Assembly (NCBI GenBank): GCA_010692645.1
Contig: JAAHGS010000003.1
Span: 48,602-112,601 of the forward strand
Length of the DNA stretch: 64,000 nt
DNA from: Symploca sp. SIO2E9
Lineage (GTDB): Bacteria; Cyanobacteriota; Cyanobacteriia; Cyanobacteriales; Coleofasciculaceae
Direction of reading: 5' to 3'
The stretch's first letter is position 1; every line of letters begins with the position of its first letter. Shown piece after piece: positions 39,992 to 50,151 of this stretch. Made by a program: the position numbers and the translations under genes. Under the pieces are notes generated by a model. It was not told where the DNA came from. It made no database searches and saw nothing but the letters and a program-made list of their open reading frames with translations.

Positions 39992-41557
39992 TCAATCGCC
40001 CGAATCTCCATCAGTTGTATCCTTAGTTGGGAATTTCAAGTTTGCCCAACTTAACTGTTTAACAGTAGCAACATCACCTTGAGCAGCAGCAGTTTTCAAA
40101 TCTCGTTTCAAGCGGGCGTTGGCAATTGCTTCCTCTTCGGAGCGAGAACTGCTCGCAAAGCATTTCTCCAAAGCCTCATAAATTCCAACACGGCGAGATC
40201 TAGTATGATATTGGCGTTCTGTATCTAGCAGCTTTGCCATTAGTTCTAGGTGCATGGCATCACCGTTGCAAATTTCTTCTAGTACCGTCCATTCATCGCT
40301 ACCTAGCAGACTATTACCAGCGCCGAGGCGAGTATCTTGGAAAGTTTCACCAGTTATTTTCTTATAAATACGTGGTAAGCTGTCATCAAATTCGTGTTTT
40401 TCTTCAAGCCAGATGTGGCGAATTTCGCTCAGTTCTTCTGAGGTGATTAGGATGATGTCGCGCATTGCTTCTGGTGCCGTGCTACGGATTTGGGTTTGAG
40501 CTTTTAAGACTCGCCTGAGCCAATATTCTCGCCAATATTTAGTATAGGGACCAGGAATGTGTTCAACAGAGGTTTTACCATCAACATTACGCTCAAAAAG
40601 TTGAACACTGCCCCAAATACGGCGGAAATCTCTCTTGTCACGATCATCCTCAATATCCAATTCATTGCGAATATCTAATAGAGGCTGCATCCATTCTTTC
40701 TCTTCATCATTTTGGATCATTGCCTCCATTGATCTATCCTTATTCACCATTGTGCAAACCCAGCAGCCAAAACGAGAATCACCACAGCTAGGGGTAGAGG
40801 TGTCAATTACCAAGGGACATTCATTATCTGCTGTTGCACCTCGATACATCGAAAATAGGTCTTTGTTATTTTGTCCCCAGGGGTTTTGCCACTGATTTAA
40901 ATAAATCCAAACTTCATCAGTGCGCCAGTCTTCAATAGGAGTGTAAATTAGGGAATTAGGTAAACTGGCGTTGGGGCTTAGGTGTTGGCGTATTCTACCA
41001 GCTTGATGTTTGCGCATGGTGGCAGCACGTTTGGAACTTTCAGCCTTGCGAGTACCCAAAACTAGAATTACTTCACCGTTTGCTCTCACCATTTCACGTA
41101 TAAATTGGTTAGCAGGCTGGATTTTGAGGCGTTCAGTACACCAACGAAATTGGTTGCGAGGTGCTGGATAACCTTTACCAATTAAATTTACCCAGAAGGT
41201 TTGCTTAGTTTTGGGGTAGAGCAAGTGGGGCTCAACAGGCATTTCTTGTTCTTGAGCAGCTGCCTTGAGCTGAGCCAAAGATTTACGAACCCAAGCCGAA
41301 ACTATCGGATTTTCTACCAGAGTATCTGTTGTAATTACATGAATTGTTTTAGTCCTTTTTTCTGGTGGCAACGCTGCGATCGCATTCCAGATTAGCTGTA
41401 AAACTGTACTAGAATCTTTTCCCCAGGAAACACCTATAACCCAGGGGATAGCATCTAGACAGTATAGCTCTTGAATTTCAATGGTAAGAGCTTGTATATC
41501 TTCCACTAACTCAGTAACAGTGCGCGGTGGAAATAGGGGGATTTGGTTTCCTGTCAT
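39992..41557 (-). CDS. dndC: DNA phosphorothioation system sulfurtransferase DndC
   Basis: VIGVSWGKDSSTVLQLIW P-loop motif; APRNQFRWCTERLKIQPANQFI; CPLVIDTSTPSCGDSRFGCWVCTMVNKDRSM. Confidence 0.95.
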   Translation of the reverse strand: MTGNQIPLFPPRTVTELVEDIQALTIEIQELYCLDAIPWVIGVSWGKDSSTVLQLIWNAIAALPPEKRTKTIHVITTDTLVENPIVSAWVRKSLAQLKAAAQEQEMPVEPHLLYPKTKQTFWVNLIGKGYPAPRNQFRWCTERLKIQPANQFIREMVRANGEVILVLGTRKAESSKRAATMRKHQAGRIRQHLSPNASLPNSLIYTPIEDWRTDEVWIYLNQWQNPWGQNNKDLFSMYRGATADNECPLVIDTSTPSCGDSRFGCWVCTMVNKDRSMEAMIQNDEEKEWMQPLLDIRNELDIEDDRDKRDFRRIWGSVQLFERNVDGKTSVEHIPGPYTKYWREYWLRRVLKAQTQIRSTAPEAMRDIILITSEELSEIRHIWLEEKHEFDDSLPRIYKKITGETFQDTRLGAGNSLLGSDEWTVLEEICNGDAMHLELMAKLLDTERQYHTRSRRVGIYEALEKCFASSSRSEEEAIANARLKRDLKTAAAQGDVATVKQLSWANLKFPTKDTTDGDSGD

Positions 41558-41645
41558 CTCTGTTAAGTCCGTATTTTTCCGGTTGTCTGCGTTATGGGTT
41601 TGTAATTATGATCTTAAGTGGTTTTTTCTGATTTTATAGGTTTAC

Positions 41646-42821
41646 ATGTCTGAAAGTAACACCTCCGATTTTGAACTTAAGCAGAAACTTGATCAAGTTA
41701 TTGAGCCGTACTTTGCTAAACATCACCGTCAGAAATGCTATCCAGGGCTAGTTTTTCGGCAGGGAAAGCGGACAATGGTACAAATCAATGTTCCTGCTGA
41801 TGACTTGCCAACTCTGCTCCAAGCCAAACCCTCTGTTGACAACAATCCCGATTCTGGGAAAAATCGCCCAGAAGTCAAAGGTCATGCTGAGGAAATCAAA
41901 CAATATATTACCAATCGCGCTCAAAAAGACAAACCTTGGATTGTGGGAACACTGACTGCCAATGTTTCTCCAGACAAGATTGAGCTAATTGAATTGAGTA
42001 GAGGCATTTGTTTAGTAACTATTCCTCGCCATGTTAAGTTAGACATCACTGATGGACAACATCGTAAGCGTGCAATTCATGACTTGATTGAGGGTTCTCA
42101 ATACGACTTAATTGCTGACAACGATTTCCCAATTACACTAGTTTTAGAAGGTGATTTTAAGCAGTGTCAAACTGATTTCAGGGATATGGCACAAACAAAG
42201 TCACTGGATAAATCTTTACTTTTATCATTCGGTGAATTTGAGGGCAGAGTTGGTATTACCAAAAATTTAATTGAGCGAGTTAAAATTTTTGAAGATAAGA
42301 CAGAAAGAATAAAAAGTTCTGCCAACACAAAGTATAAATTGATTTACACAACTAATTATATAGCCAAAGCTGTAAGTTGTGCTTTTACTAATGACCCAAG
42401 CGACGAACTTCAAGGTTATGCTGTTGAACAGTCATCTGAAGCTTTGAGCAGTTGTTTTAATCAATTTTTCTCTGAATGCAGTCATAGTAGGCACATTTTT
42501 GACACCAGCATCGAAGACTTGACAGTTGATGAAATTGATAAATTCAAGAATGAATGTATCTTGGGTAGAAGCGTAGGAATAGAAATACTAGGACGATTAT
42601 TACACTGCACTTATGACCAATATAGATTTAATTTTGAAACCGAAAGGGTATCACAAATTGCTCAACTGGATTGGTCAACTGAAAGTAAACTTTGGCATGG
42701 AAATATAGTGAATATAGACCCCAACCCCAAGAATCCCGCTAAACGTTATAAAATTTCAGCTGGTGCTAGTCCTGTAAGAATGGCTGTTAATGCAGCTAAA
42801 GCTAGTTTAAGATGGATGTAA
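41646..42821 (+). CDS. dndB: DNA sulfur modification protein DndB (DGQHR domain)
   Basis: LDITDGQHRKRAIHDLIEG; divergent from dndC. Confidence 0.88.
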   Translation: MSESNTSDFELKQKLDQVIEPYFAKHHRQKCYPGLVFRQGKRTMVQINVPADDLPTLLQAKPSVDNNPDSGKNRPEVKGHAEEIKQYITNRAQKDKPWIVGTLTANVSPDKIELIELSRGICLVTIPRHVKLDITDGQHRKRAIHDLIEGSQYDLIADNDFPITLVLEGDFKQCQTDFRDMAQTKSLDKSLLLSFGEFEGRVGITKNLIERVKIFEDKTERIKSSANTKYKLIYTTNYIAKAVSCAFTNDPSDELQGYAVEQSSEALSSCFNQFFSECSHSRHIFDTSIEDLTVDEIDKFKNECILGRSVGIEILGRLLHCTYDQYRFNFETERVSQIAQLDWSTESKLWHGNIVNIDPNPKNPAKRYKISAGASPVRMAVNAAKASLRWM

Positions 42822-42977
42822 ACTCCTGATGTATCTGGCAATTTTTTGAGACACTGGTTCTGGTGAGCAATGTAGATGTGTTTACATATTACACATCTAA
42901 AGTAGTTTTTAAAAACTATTGTTTACATAAATCGTTATAACTGGTAGTTTTATAAAACTACCAGATTGCGCTATCTA

Positions 42978-43010
42978 GTTGCCACCTCAACCCCTGATAG
43001 GGATTGAATT
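42978..43010. repeat. Solitary CRISPR-repeat-like sequence
   Basis: GTTGCCACCTCAACCCCTGATAGGGATTGAATT resembles cyanobacterial CRISPR repeat 3' ends; no second copy nearby. Confidence 0.2.
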
Positions 43011-43223
43011 TGAGCCCAAAATGGGTAAGCGGATGCTGCAAGATGTGATTGAGCCACTCCCACGAATTGAATTCCTGGGATTCAGGCATCAAGGGTGAGA
43101 TTGCAGGCACAGCCTGTCTAACATCTCCTACGCCTAGGGTTGAACTCCCAAACCTTTTAATAATGATAGTATGTCTACAATCGAGGATCAAGCAAACATC
43201 TAACGCGGCTTGAAAGCCTTAAC

Positions 43224-43259
43224 GCTACATCCCACGCTTAAAAGACGTGGGATGCAGCT
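43224..43259. other. Hairpin GCTACATCCCACG...CGTGGGATGCAGC
   Basis: 9-bp perfect stem extended to 12 pairs across one mismatch. Confidence 0.6.
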
Positions 43260-43305
43260 TACTTCTTTGTAAAAATAGCTTAATCACCTAAAACTGCTCT
43301 CTTCA

Positions 43306-44907
43306 ATGAACAGCCCCAAGAAGCCAAAGTCTGACATTGCCAAGCAAATCCTAGAAAGGGAAAACCAAGACCGACAGGCACTAGCACTACTACTGGAGCA
43401 ACATCTTACCAAAAATGACCAAATCCTGGTTCAAAAAATCGAGATGGGGGGTTCTGAGGCGTATCTGGGTTCAGTAACCCTGGAGTGGTTTGCCCGTAGG
43501 GTGCGCTTTGCTTCTCGCCTACCCCTTTTCCGAGAGAAATTTAACTCAGATACTGATAACGTAGAAATTGACGCCGAAAGCATTGAAGAGATTCAGCAGC
43601 GCTCTCTAGATTGGTCACGTCAAGCACCTTTGGCTCAATATTTGGCAGTTAGGAAAAACCACAAGTTTCCACCAGTACTGGTAGTTGTAAATCAACCGTG
43701 GGTAGATAATCCCAAAGCTGCCCAATGGGATACTAACAAACAGGCGCGCCAATCTGCCACTGAGTTTACCACCCTAGATCAAGAAGGTAGAATTGGTCTG
43801 TTGAATGTTTCTGAAGAGGTGACGATTTTTGCCTTGGATGGTCAACACAGACTAATGGGAGTGCAGGGACTGATAGAGTTGATCCAAACCGGTAAACTCC
43901 AGCGCTACAAAAAGGATAAAAAACCTTTAGGAGGATTAATTACAGTTGAGGAACTTAGCAAAGAATACCAAGTAGATGCTGCTTATTTGCAAAACTTGGC
44001 AACCGAAAAGATTGGCATTGAATTCATTTCTGCCGTTGTTGCTGGCGAGACTCGCGAACAGGCAAGGCGAAGAGTAAGATCAATCTTTGTACACGTCAAC
44101 CTCATGGCTGTACCCTTAACTAAAGGTCAATTAGCACAACTTGATGAGGATAATGGTTTTGCCATTGTTGCCAGAAAAATTGCTGTCACCCATCCTTTAC
44201 TCAAAGATCTAGAAGGGCGCAATCCCCGCGTTAATTGGAATAGTGCTACAGTTGCTGCCCAATCAACTGTTTTGACTACCCTTCAGGCTCTCAAAGATAT
44301 GTCTGTACGCTATTTGGAATACAAGTTTCCCAAGTGGAAATCTTCCAATAATAAGAATCTCATTCCTATGCGCCCTGAGGATGAACAACTGGAAGAGGGA
44401 ATAGAAACTTTTAAAGAGCTTTTCGATTATTTAAACAGCCTACCAAGCTATCAAAAACTAGAACAGGGAGTAGAAACCTATCAATTGCGTCGCTTCAGTC
44501 ACGAAAAAGGGGCAGGAGAAGGAAATATGCTTTTTCGTCCAGTTGGGCAAGTCGCCTTTGCTCATGCTTTGGGTATCCTAGTATTTAAAAAGGGACTATC
44601 TCTTAAAACCATCTTTAAGAAACTACGCAAATACGATAAAGAAGGCGGTTTTAGCGCTATGGATTATCCTCAATCCCCCTGGTATGGAGTTTTGTATAGC
44701 CCCAATCGCAAACGGGTGCTAGTTTCGGGAAGGGATTTAGCGACTAAACTGATTGTCTATATTCTCGGTGGTATTGAGGATCGAATGGAACGTGCAGAAC
44801 TACGTATGGCAGTGGCAGACGGGAGGGAGGTTGGGAGAAATCAAGCCATGAGTTTTGAGGGCACATTTGTGAAACCGAGAGAGGTGGGATTGCCACCTAT
44901 TTTGTAA
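43306..44907 (+). CDS. DGQHR domain-containing protein (second DndB-like)
   Basis: VTIFALDGQHRLMGVQGLIEL; 533 aa, 17 bp upstream of the next gene. Confidence 0.85.
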   Translation: MNSPKKPKSDIAKQILERENQDRQALALLLEQHLTKNDQILVQKIEMGGSEAYLGSVTLEWFARRVRFASRLPLFREKFNSDTDNVEIDAESIEEIQQRSLDWSRQAPLAQYLAVRKNHKFPPVLVVVNQPWVDNPKAAQWDTNKQARQSATEFTTLDQEGRIGLLNVSEEVTIFALDGQHRLMGVQGLIELIQTGKLQRYKKDKKPLGGLITVEELSKEYQVDAAYLQNLATEKIGIEFISAVVAGETREQARRRVRSIFVHVNLMAVPLTKGQLAQLDEDNGFAIVARKIAVTHPLLKDLEGRNPRVNWNSATVAAQSTVLTTLQALKDMSVRYLEYKFPKWKSSNNKNLIPMRPEDEQLEEGIETFKELFDYLNSLPSYQKLEQGVETYQLRRFSHEKGAGEGNMLFRPVGQVAFAHALGILVFKKGLSLKTIFKKLRKYDKEGGFSAMDYPQSPWYGVLYSPNRKRVLVSGRDLATKLIVYILGGIEDRMERAELRMAVADGREVGRNQAMSFEGTFVKPREVGLPPIL

Positions 44908-44924
44908 ATTTACCAAAACTCTTC

Positions 44925-45527
44925 ATGCCCTACAGTCAATTCACTATTGGCAAAGTCAAACAAGATTTTCACCTCACAACAGTTGAGGGGGTTCGCTTTT
45001 TCCCAAACACGCTAGAACCTATCGTACCCAGTCCAAGACTACAAGGCATTTTAGAAGATTTACCCTGGGCAATTGCAGTTGATACAGAAAAAGCTCGTTC
45101 TGAAGTTATTATCAATCCTGTCCTTTTAGAAGTGCGGCGCATTCTGGAGCAGCAAATCAGCGTATTTTCCGGGGAAGAATTTAACGTTGATGCCAATGTC
45201 GGACTCAATGGAGTGTGCGATTTTCTAATTAGTCGTTCCCCAGAACAATTAACAGTAGAAGCCCCCGCAATTGTCATTGTTGAAGCCAAAAAATCAGACC
45301 TGAAATCAGGGCTCGGGCAATGCATTGCTGAAATGGTAGCAGCACAGCGATTTAATCAAGCCCAAGAGCAACCTATTACAGCTGTTTACGGAAGTGTTAG
45401 TAGTGGAACGCAATGGCGATTTCTTAAACTAGAAGGACAAATAGTAACCATCGATTTAATGGATTACCCGCTTCCTCCTATCGAACAAATTCTGAGCTTT
45501 TTAGTGTGGATGATCAAAATTGGATAA
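44925..45527 (+). CDS. Putative PD-(D/E)XK-type nuclease
   Basis: GVCDFLISR...IVIVEAKKSDLKSGLGQCIAEMVAAQ fits D...ExK with downstream Gln. Confidence 0.6.
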   Translation: MPYSQFTIGKVKQDFHLTTVEGVRFFPNTLEPIVPSPRLQGILEDLPWAIAVDTEKARSEVIINPVLLEVRRILEQQISVFSGEEFNVDANVGLNGVCDFLISRSPEQLTVEAPAIVIVEAKKSDLKSGLGQCIAEMVAAQRFNQAQEQPITAVYGSVSSGTQWRFLKLEGQIVTIDLMDYPLPPIEQILSFLVWMIKIG

Positions 45528-45651
45528 ATTTATAGACAAAGCTATTTGCTTACTTGATTATGTAATCATGTAAACACAAACTTGAAGCCAATAGGCGATC
45601 AGCTTATGATTAGAGTCTAAGCCCTTTGAGAGACATAAATCAGGTGCTTAT

Positions 45652-46335
45652 ATGGCAAGAGAAGATTCTTCTAAAAGACCACCAGCGCCGGAATCTCGTT
45701 CAGACTTGGTTAGCTTTATTGAAGCTGCCCGCGCTCGTGGCGCATCTGATGAGTTTATCAGTAAACTACTGAGAAGTTTTGGCTGGTCGCAACGAGAGAT
45801 TGAGAGGGCATTTTTCCTGGTTTATGAACGTCTCACGAACCAATCTATCCCTATGCCAGCGGGAGGCTCGATTGAGTCGGCACGGGATGCTTTTTTCTAC
45901 CTATTGTGCTTCTCAACACTCGCCATCTGGACTCAAGCCTTAGGAGAATTAGCATTTATTTTCATCAATACTTACGTTCCTAATCCCTTACAGCGGTATT
46001 TTGGCAACCCTGCCTCCGAGGTGGCTTTCTGTCTAGCCCGCCTGATTGTTAGCTATCCTGTTTACCTAATAGTCATGCGTCAGATTCTGCGAGAGCTATC
46101 ACTTTATCCTGAAAAATACCAATCAGGGGTGCGCAAGTGGCTGACTTATTTAACCTTGCTGGTGGTATCTTTAATTGCGCTAGGGACGTTAATTGCCTTT
46201 TTGACATCTTTTCTGCGCGGTGATCTCACCTTCCGATTTATCCTCAAGGTTATAGTGATACTGGTAATCGACGGCGGTGTACTCTGGTACTACTTTGTAT
46301 GGCTACGACGGCAACCTACAAGAAGGCGCTCTTAA
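45652..46335 (+). CDS. DUF5671-like membrane protein
   Basis: SKLLRSFGWSQREIERAFFLVYERLT; several TM segments. Confidence 0.65.
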   Translation: MAREDSSKRPPAPESRSDLVSFIEAARARGASDEFISKLLRSFGWSQREIERAFFLVYERLTNQSIPMPAGGSIESARDAFFYLLCFSTLAIWTQALGELAFIFINTYVPNPLQRYFGNPASEVAFCLARLIVSYPVYLIVMRQILRELSLYPEKYQSGVRKWLTYLTLLVVSLIALGTLIAFLTSFLRGDLTFRFILKVIVILVIDGGVLWYYFVWLRRQPTRRRS

Positions 46336-46374
46336 GTTGTCCTCAAGGAAAACCCTAAAGGTCAATTATAACCA

Positions 46375-46836
46375 ATGCAGTCAACTATGAGTCAGTCTAC
46401 TTTTGACCGTACCTTTTCTTTTGTCGCTACAGTTGCTGTAGTAATTGGGATCGTGGCTGGTTTTTGGGTAGTAGGCACTCCTAACAGACAACGCCTGATT
46501 GCTGCTGATAGAGAGCGAATTCAGGATTTGGAGAGGATTGCCCGCAGTCTCTACCAGCAAGCTGAACAGACACAAAATCGTGGTAAAGTTTTCGAGTTGC
46601 CGGAGTTGCTGGAGGAACGAGATAGTAACACCGATCTCATCACTAACACTCCCTACGAATACCGCCGCCAAAGCTCTACAACCTATGAATTATGTGCTAA
46701 CTTTGACACAGATAGCGCCACCTATCGCTTACAGCAAGCCCCTAGTGGCAGTTCACGAGAGAATTGGCAACACCCGCAAGGGCGTCATTGCTTTGAATTC
46801 AATGTTTTGGAGGAACCGCTTCCGCTGTTTCGTTAA
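46375..46836 (+). CDS. Membrane-anchored hypothetical protein
   Basis: Single N-terminal TM followed by an extracytoplasmic region. Confidence 0.6.
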   Translation: MQSTMSQSTFDRTFSFVATVAVVIGIVAGFWVVGTPNRQRLIAADRERIQDLERIARSLYQQAEQTQNRGKVFELPELLEERDSNTDLITNTPYEYRRQSSTTYELCANFDTDSATYRLQQAPSGSSRENWQHPQGRHCFEFNVLEEPLPLFR

Positions 46837-46876
46837 GTAATAAGTAATAAGTAATAAGTAATAAGTAATAAGTAAT
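46833..46876 (+). repeat. Heptamer tandem repeat (TAAGTAA)n beginning at a stop codon
   Basis: About six units; the first overlaps the TAA stop of 46375-46836. Confidence 0.95.
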
Positions 46877-47003
46877 AACAAGAATATTTATTGGGGAGCA
46901 TGTGAACTTTGTAGGTTTGGTTGAAGGGTGTGAAACCCAAACTACCTCCTTGAAAAGGTATTTGTAGTAAATTTTTAGGTACTCAAGGTTAGCTTATTTT
47001 AGA

Positions 47004-47498
47004 TTACAAAAATCTACTCAAATCAAAATTTTCTGGCGGAGGTTCTTGCTTGAATTTCTCAGAATTGAGAATCAACAAAATTCGCTCTGAGTAATCTACA
47101 GATCCTCGTAACTCATCTCGCAACACTTCCAAGCCTCCATTAGCATACTCTTCAAAAATATGGACGCGCTGTTTCTCAAAGTTTTCCTCAACAGAAGAGA
47201 GAACCTTAGTATTTTTTGTCTCGGCGATCGCTAACAACTTAATCACCCAATCATATCCCCTAGAAACGAATATTTCTAACCCAATGGGATGAGGTTCTTT
47301 TTTAGATATTAACCCCAGAGGTGCTCGCTTCTTTCGCTTTACCCCCAAGGCTGCTGCAAATACCATTACATCAGCGTAAGTTTGGAAAGGTCCAGTAGTA
47401 CCATCTGATTCTACTAAGGACTTGACCAAATCAGCTTTATCCTGAGCCACCCTAATTCTATTGGCACCCATTGCTACTTGTAACTCTATCTTTCTCAA
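47004..47498 (-). CDS. DNA phosphorothioation-associated protein 4 (dnd system-associated)
   Basis: MGANRIRVAQDKADLVKSLVESDGTTGPFQTYADVMVFAAALGVKRKKRAPL. Confidence 0.8.
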   Translation of the reverse strand: MRKIELQVAMGANRIRVAQDKADLVKSLVESDGTTGPFQTYADVMVFAAALGVKRKKRAPLGLISKKEPHPIGLEIFVSRGYDWVIKLLAIAETKNTKVLSSVEENFEKQRVHIFEEYANGGLEVLRDELRGSVDYSERILLILNSEKFKQEPPPENFDLSRFL

Positions 47499-49306
47499 TT
47501 ATGACTAACTTTCAACTCATACAGGTTCCATAAACCTCCTCCTAGGGCAGAAAATTTAACATTTTCGACGTGATCACGCACCGCTTGTAAAGAAAGTGGA
47601 TTCACTAGGAAAAATAAAGGTAACTGTTCGGCAACAATCTGCTGAAACTGAGCGTAAATTTCCTTACGTTTGCTAACATCAATTTCTTTGGATCCAGCCT
47701 CAAACAAGCGGTCAATTTCGCGCTCCCAGTCAGACACTTTCCAACCCTTAATTGGAACTTGTCCTAGTTGAGGGCCTTGATTAAATTGATGAAACGAACC
47801 TCCACTGTACCAAAAGAAAAATAACCTGTGAGGCTCAACTTCTCCTCCCTCAAACGAACCCACATAGCAATCCCAATCTCGACTCAATAATAGCTTTTTG
47901 ATTACAACATTGAAGCTGAGCACCTGTAAATCTGCTTGCATCCCAATTTTACTCAAATTTTCTTTAATCTGAACTGCGGTATCTACCCGAGATTTATCCT
48001 CTGATTTTACCAAAATAGTAAACTTGACCAGGTTGCCATCCTCATCTAGTAGCTGTCCTTGAGAGTTATATTGGAAACCAGCCTCTAGTAGTAATTGCTT
48101 TGCCTTCTGTGGGTTGTAATTATAGACCTTTAACCCTGCTTCTGGAGCAAGGTAATAGGGACTTTGCATACCAATTGGCGAATGTTGCAACTCACCTAGT
48201 CCCCGATAAATATTAGTGTTCATCCTTTCACGATCAATAGCATAGGCGACTGCTTGCCTAAAAGCCAAGTTATTGAACCAGCGAGACTTGATTGGTGTTA
48301 CAAATGGCTTATCTTGAGAATTACGACCTTGATTGAGGTTGAAACCTACAAACTGAACACCATTGCTTGGTCCTCCGTTGTAAATAGTATATTGCCCTCG
48401 CCTCTCCTCTCGCTTGAGTAAAGCAAAGGCATCATTCCTCACCCGTAGACTATCAAGTTCTCCTGAGCGAAATCTAAGCAATTGGTTATCGGTATTTTCG
48501 ATAATTTGCAAGACAAGGCGCTTAATATAAGGTTGGGAATTTCCCTGAATATCTTGACGCCAATAGTAGGGGTTGCGTTGGAAAACTACTCGCTGAGAAG
48601 GGATGTAATCTATCATGCGGTAGGGTCCGTTGCCAATAATTTGGGTAGGATTGGTATCGGTTCCCCAGATGGAAAGAAATTTGAGATTTCCCTTGGCATC
48701 TGTAGTTTCCACATACTCCCGTAGAACATGGGCTGGTAGAATTGGCAGTACTCCTGTATACCTTAAAAAGGGTGCAAAGGGTTCGGGAATAGTAAATTCT
48801 ACTTGCACAGCATTAAGTTTTTTTAGTGACGGGAAAGTCTCCTTAATGCCGATGCGCAGAAAGTCTCTAATTACAGTAGGAATTTTTTGATTGAGGTAAA
48901 CCTGCTGAAAGGTAAAAATCACATCATCAGCAGTAAGTGGTTGACCATCAGACCACTTCAAATTATCACGTAGGGTAAAGGTAATTCGCCGCTTATCCTT
49001 AGAGATTTCCCAAGACTCGGCTAGTGCTGGCTTTAACTCAGCAGTGATACCATCTTCCTGGAGCAATCCCTCGTAGATAAAGGGAAAAACACTGTAGGGA
49101 GACTGATTGAGAGGATAATTAAAACTGTTAGGATTACTGGGAAGAAGTAAAACTAATTGAGATACCTGTGCTGCTTGAGTTTTCAACTGGCTAGGGCTAC
49201 AGCCAGTCAGAGTTAACAGACAACAGAGTACTAGCGTGACTAGCAGAGAAAATGGTCGAAACACAGCAAGCAAAGGACACACCCAAAATTGAGAATACAA
49301 CTTCAA
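47495..49306 (-). CDS. ABC transporter substrate-binding protein, peptide/nickel (SBP_bac_5) type
   Basis: Lipoprotein-like LTGCSPS; SWEISKDKRRITFTLRDNLKWSDGQPLTADDVIFTF; GNGPYRM. Confidence 0.92.
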   Translation of the reverse strand: MKLYSQFWVCPLLAVFRPFSLLVTLVLCCLLTLTGCSPSQLKTQAAQVSQLVLLLPSNPNSFNYPLNQSPYSVFPFIYEGLLQEDGITAELKPALAESWEISKDKRRITFTLRDNLKWSDGQPLTADDVIFTFQQVYLNQKIPTVIRDFLRIGIKETFPSLKKLNAVQVEFTIPEPFAPFLRYTGVLPILPAHVLREYVETTDAKGNLKFLSIWGTDTNPTQIIGNGPYRMIDYIPSQRVVFQRNPYYWRQDIQGNSQPYIKRLVLQIIENTDNQLLRFRSGELDSLRVRNDAFALLKREERRGQYTIYNGGPSNGVQFVGFNLNQGRNSQDKPFVTPIKSRWFNNLAFRQAVAYAIDRERMNTNIYRGLGELQHSPIGMQSPYYLAPEAGLKVYNYNPQKAKQLLLEAGFQYNSQGQLLDEDGNLVKFTILVKSEDKSRVDTAVQIKENLSKIGMQADLQVLSFNVVIKKLLLSRDWDCYVGSFEGGEVEPHRLFFFWYSGGSFHQFNQGPQLGQVPIKGWKVSDWEREIDRLFEAGSKEIDVSKRKEIYAQFQQIVAEQLPLFFLVNPLSLQAVRDHVENVKFSALGGGLWNLYELKVSHN

Positions 49307-49496
49307 TTATCTCTCTTGTCTAGCGGTTAAAAGAGTCGCAGAAGCATCAATCTCCACCCATAATATGCGGATTTAGCTCGAGAGCGTCAAGAGTGGAGAG
49401 TAGGGAGTAGCCCAAATTTAACTATTTTTCACTCCCTATTCCCTTTTCCTTTCCCGACTTCTGCAATTAGTCTCAACTAGATACCCTTACCCTGGA

Positions 49497-49940
49497 TTAC
49501 AAAACTGGTGTTGCCTCCTTTTTCACCACTACTTGGCTTCTCCTCATCAGTTTTTCATAGATAGTTAGGCGATGTTGGTGATGCGAGCTACCTTGAGTAC
49601 TGCTGCCTTTTGCACCCACTTGCTGAAGTTCTCTATGCTGCCATGCTTCTCCCCAATCTAGATACTCACTGATGTGATTACTAAACTCATGCTCTGACAC
49701 AGATTTTGTTTCTAAAATTTCTTCTAAATCTGGCATTTCTACGTGGCAATGGCGGCAAAACCAGTAAATTCCTCTATGGGAGATATGACGAAGTAGAGGT
49801 TCTGAACAACAACAAGGACACAAATGTTTATTCATAAGCAAAATCCACGGCAGAATACACCCAATGCGCTGCGACAACTTAGTTGCAGTAAATAGTGCCG
49901 TGTCTCCATGTAAATTGAAGTTCTTAAAATGTTCTGACAA
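49497..49940 (-). CDS. Zinc-ribbon-containing hypothetical protein
   Basis: CPCC(10+)FCRHC cysteine motif. Confidence 0.55.
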   Translation of the reverse strand: MSEHFKNFNLHGDTALFTATKLSQRIGCILPWILLMNKHLCPCCCSEPLLRHISHRGIYWFCRHCHVEMPDLEEILETKSVSEHEFSNHISEYLDWGEAWQHRELQQVGAKGSSTQGSSHHQHRLTIYEKLMRRSQVVVKKEATPVL

Positions 49941-50151
49941 TTTATAGATAGAAATTATCGCGTCTTTAGACTTGGTAATTTTTATCTACATTTATATTTT
50001 CTTTCTTTTTTACGGTAAGAAACATATATTTTTGCAAATTTTAGTAAACGATTGTTAATCGTAGAGCATGATTAATCAACTTAAATCAATTCTCAAGTTT
50101 AGATTAATTCAGCAAGCCCTAGATAATCAGGTTTCAAATAAAACTTCACAA

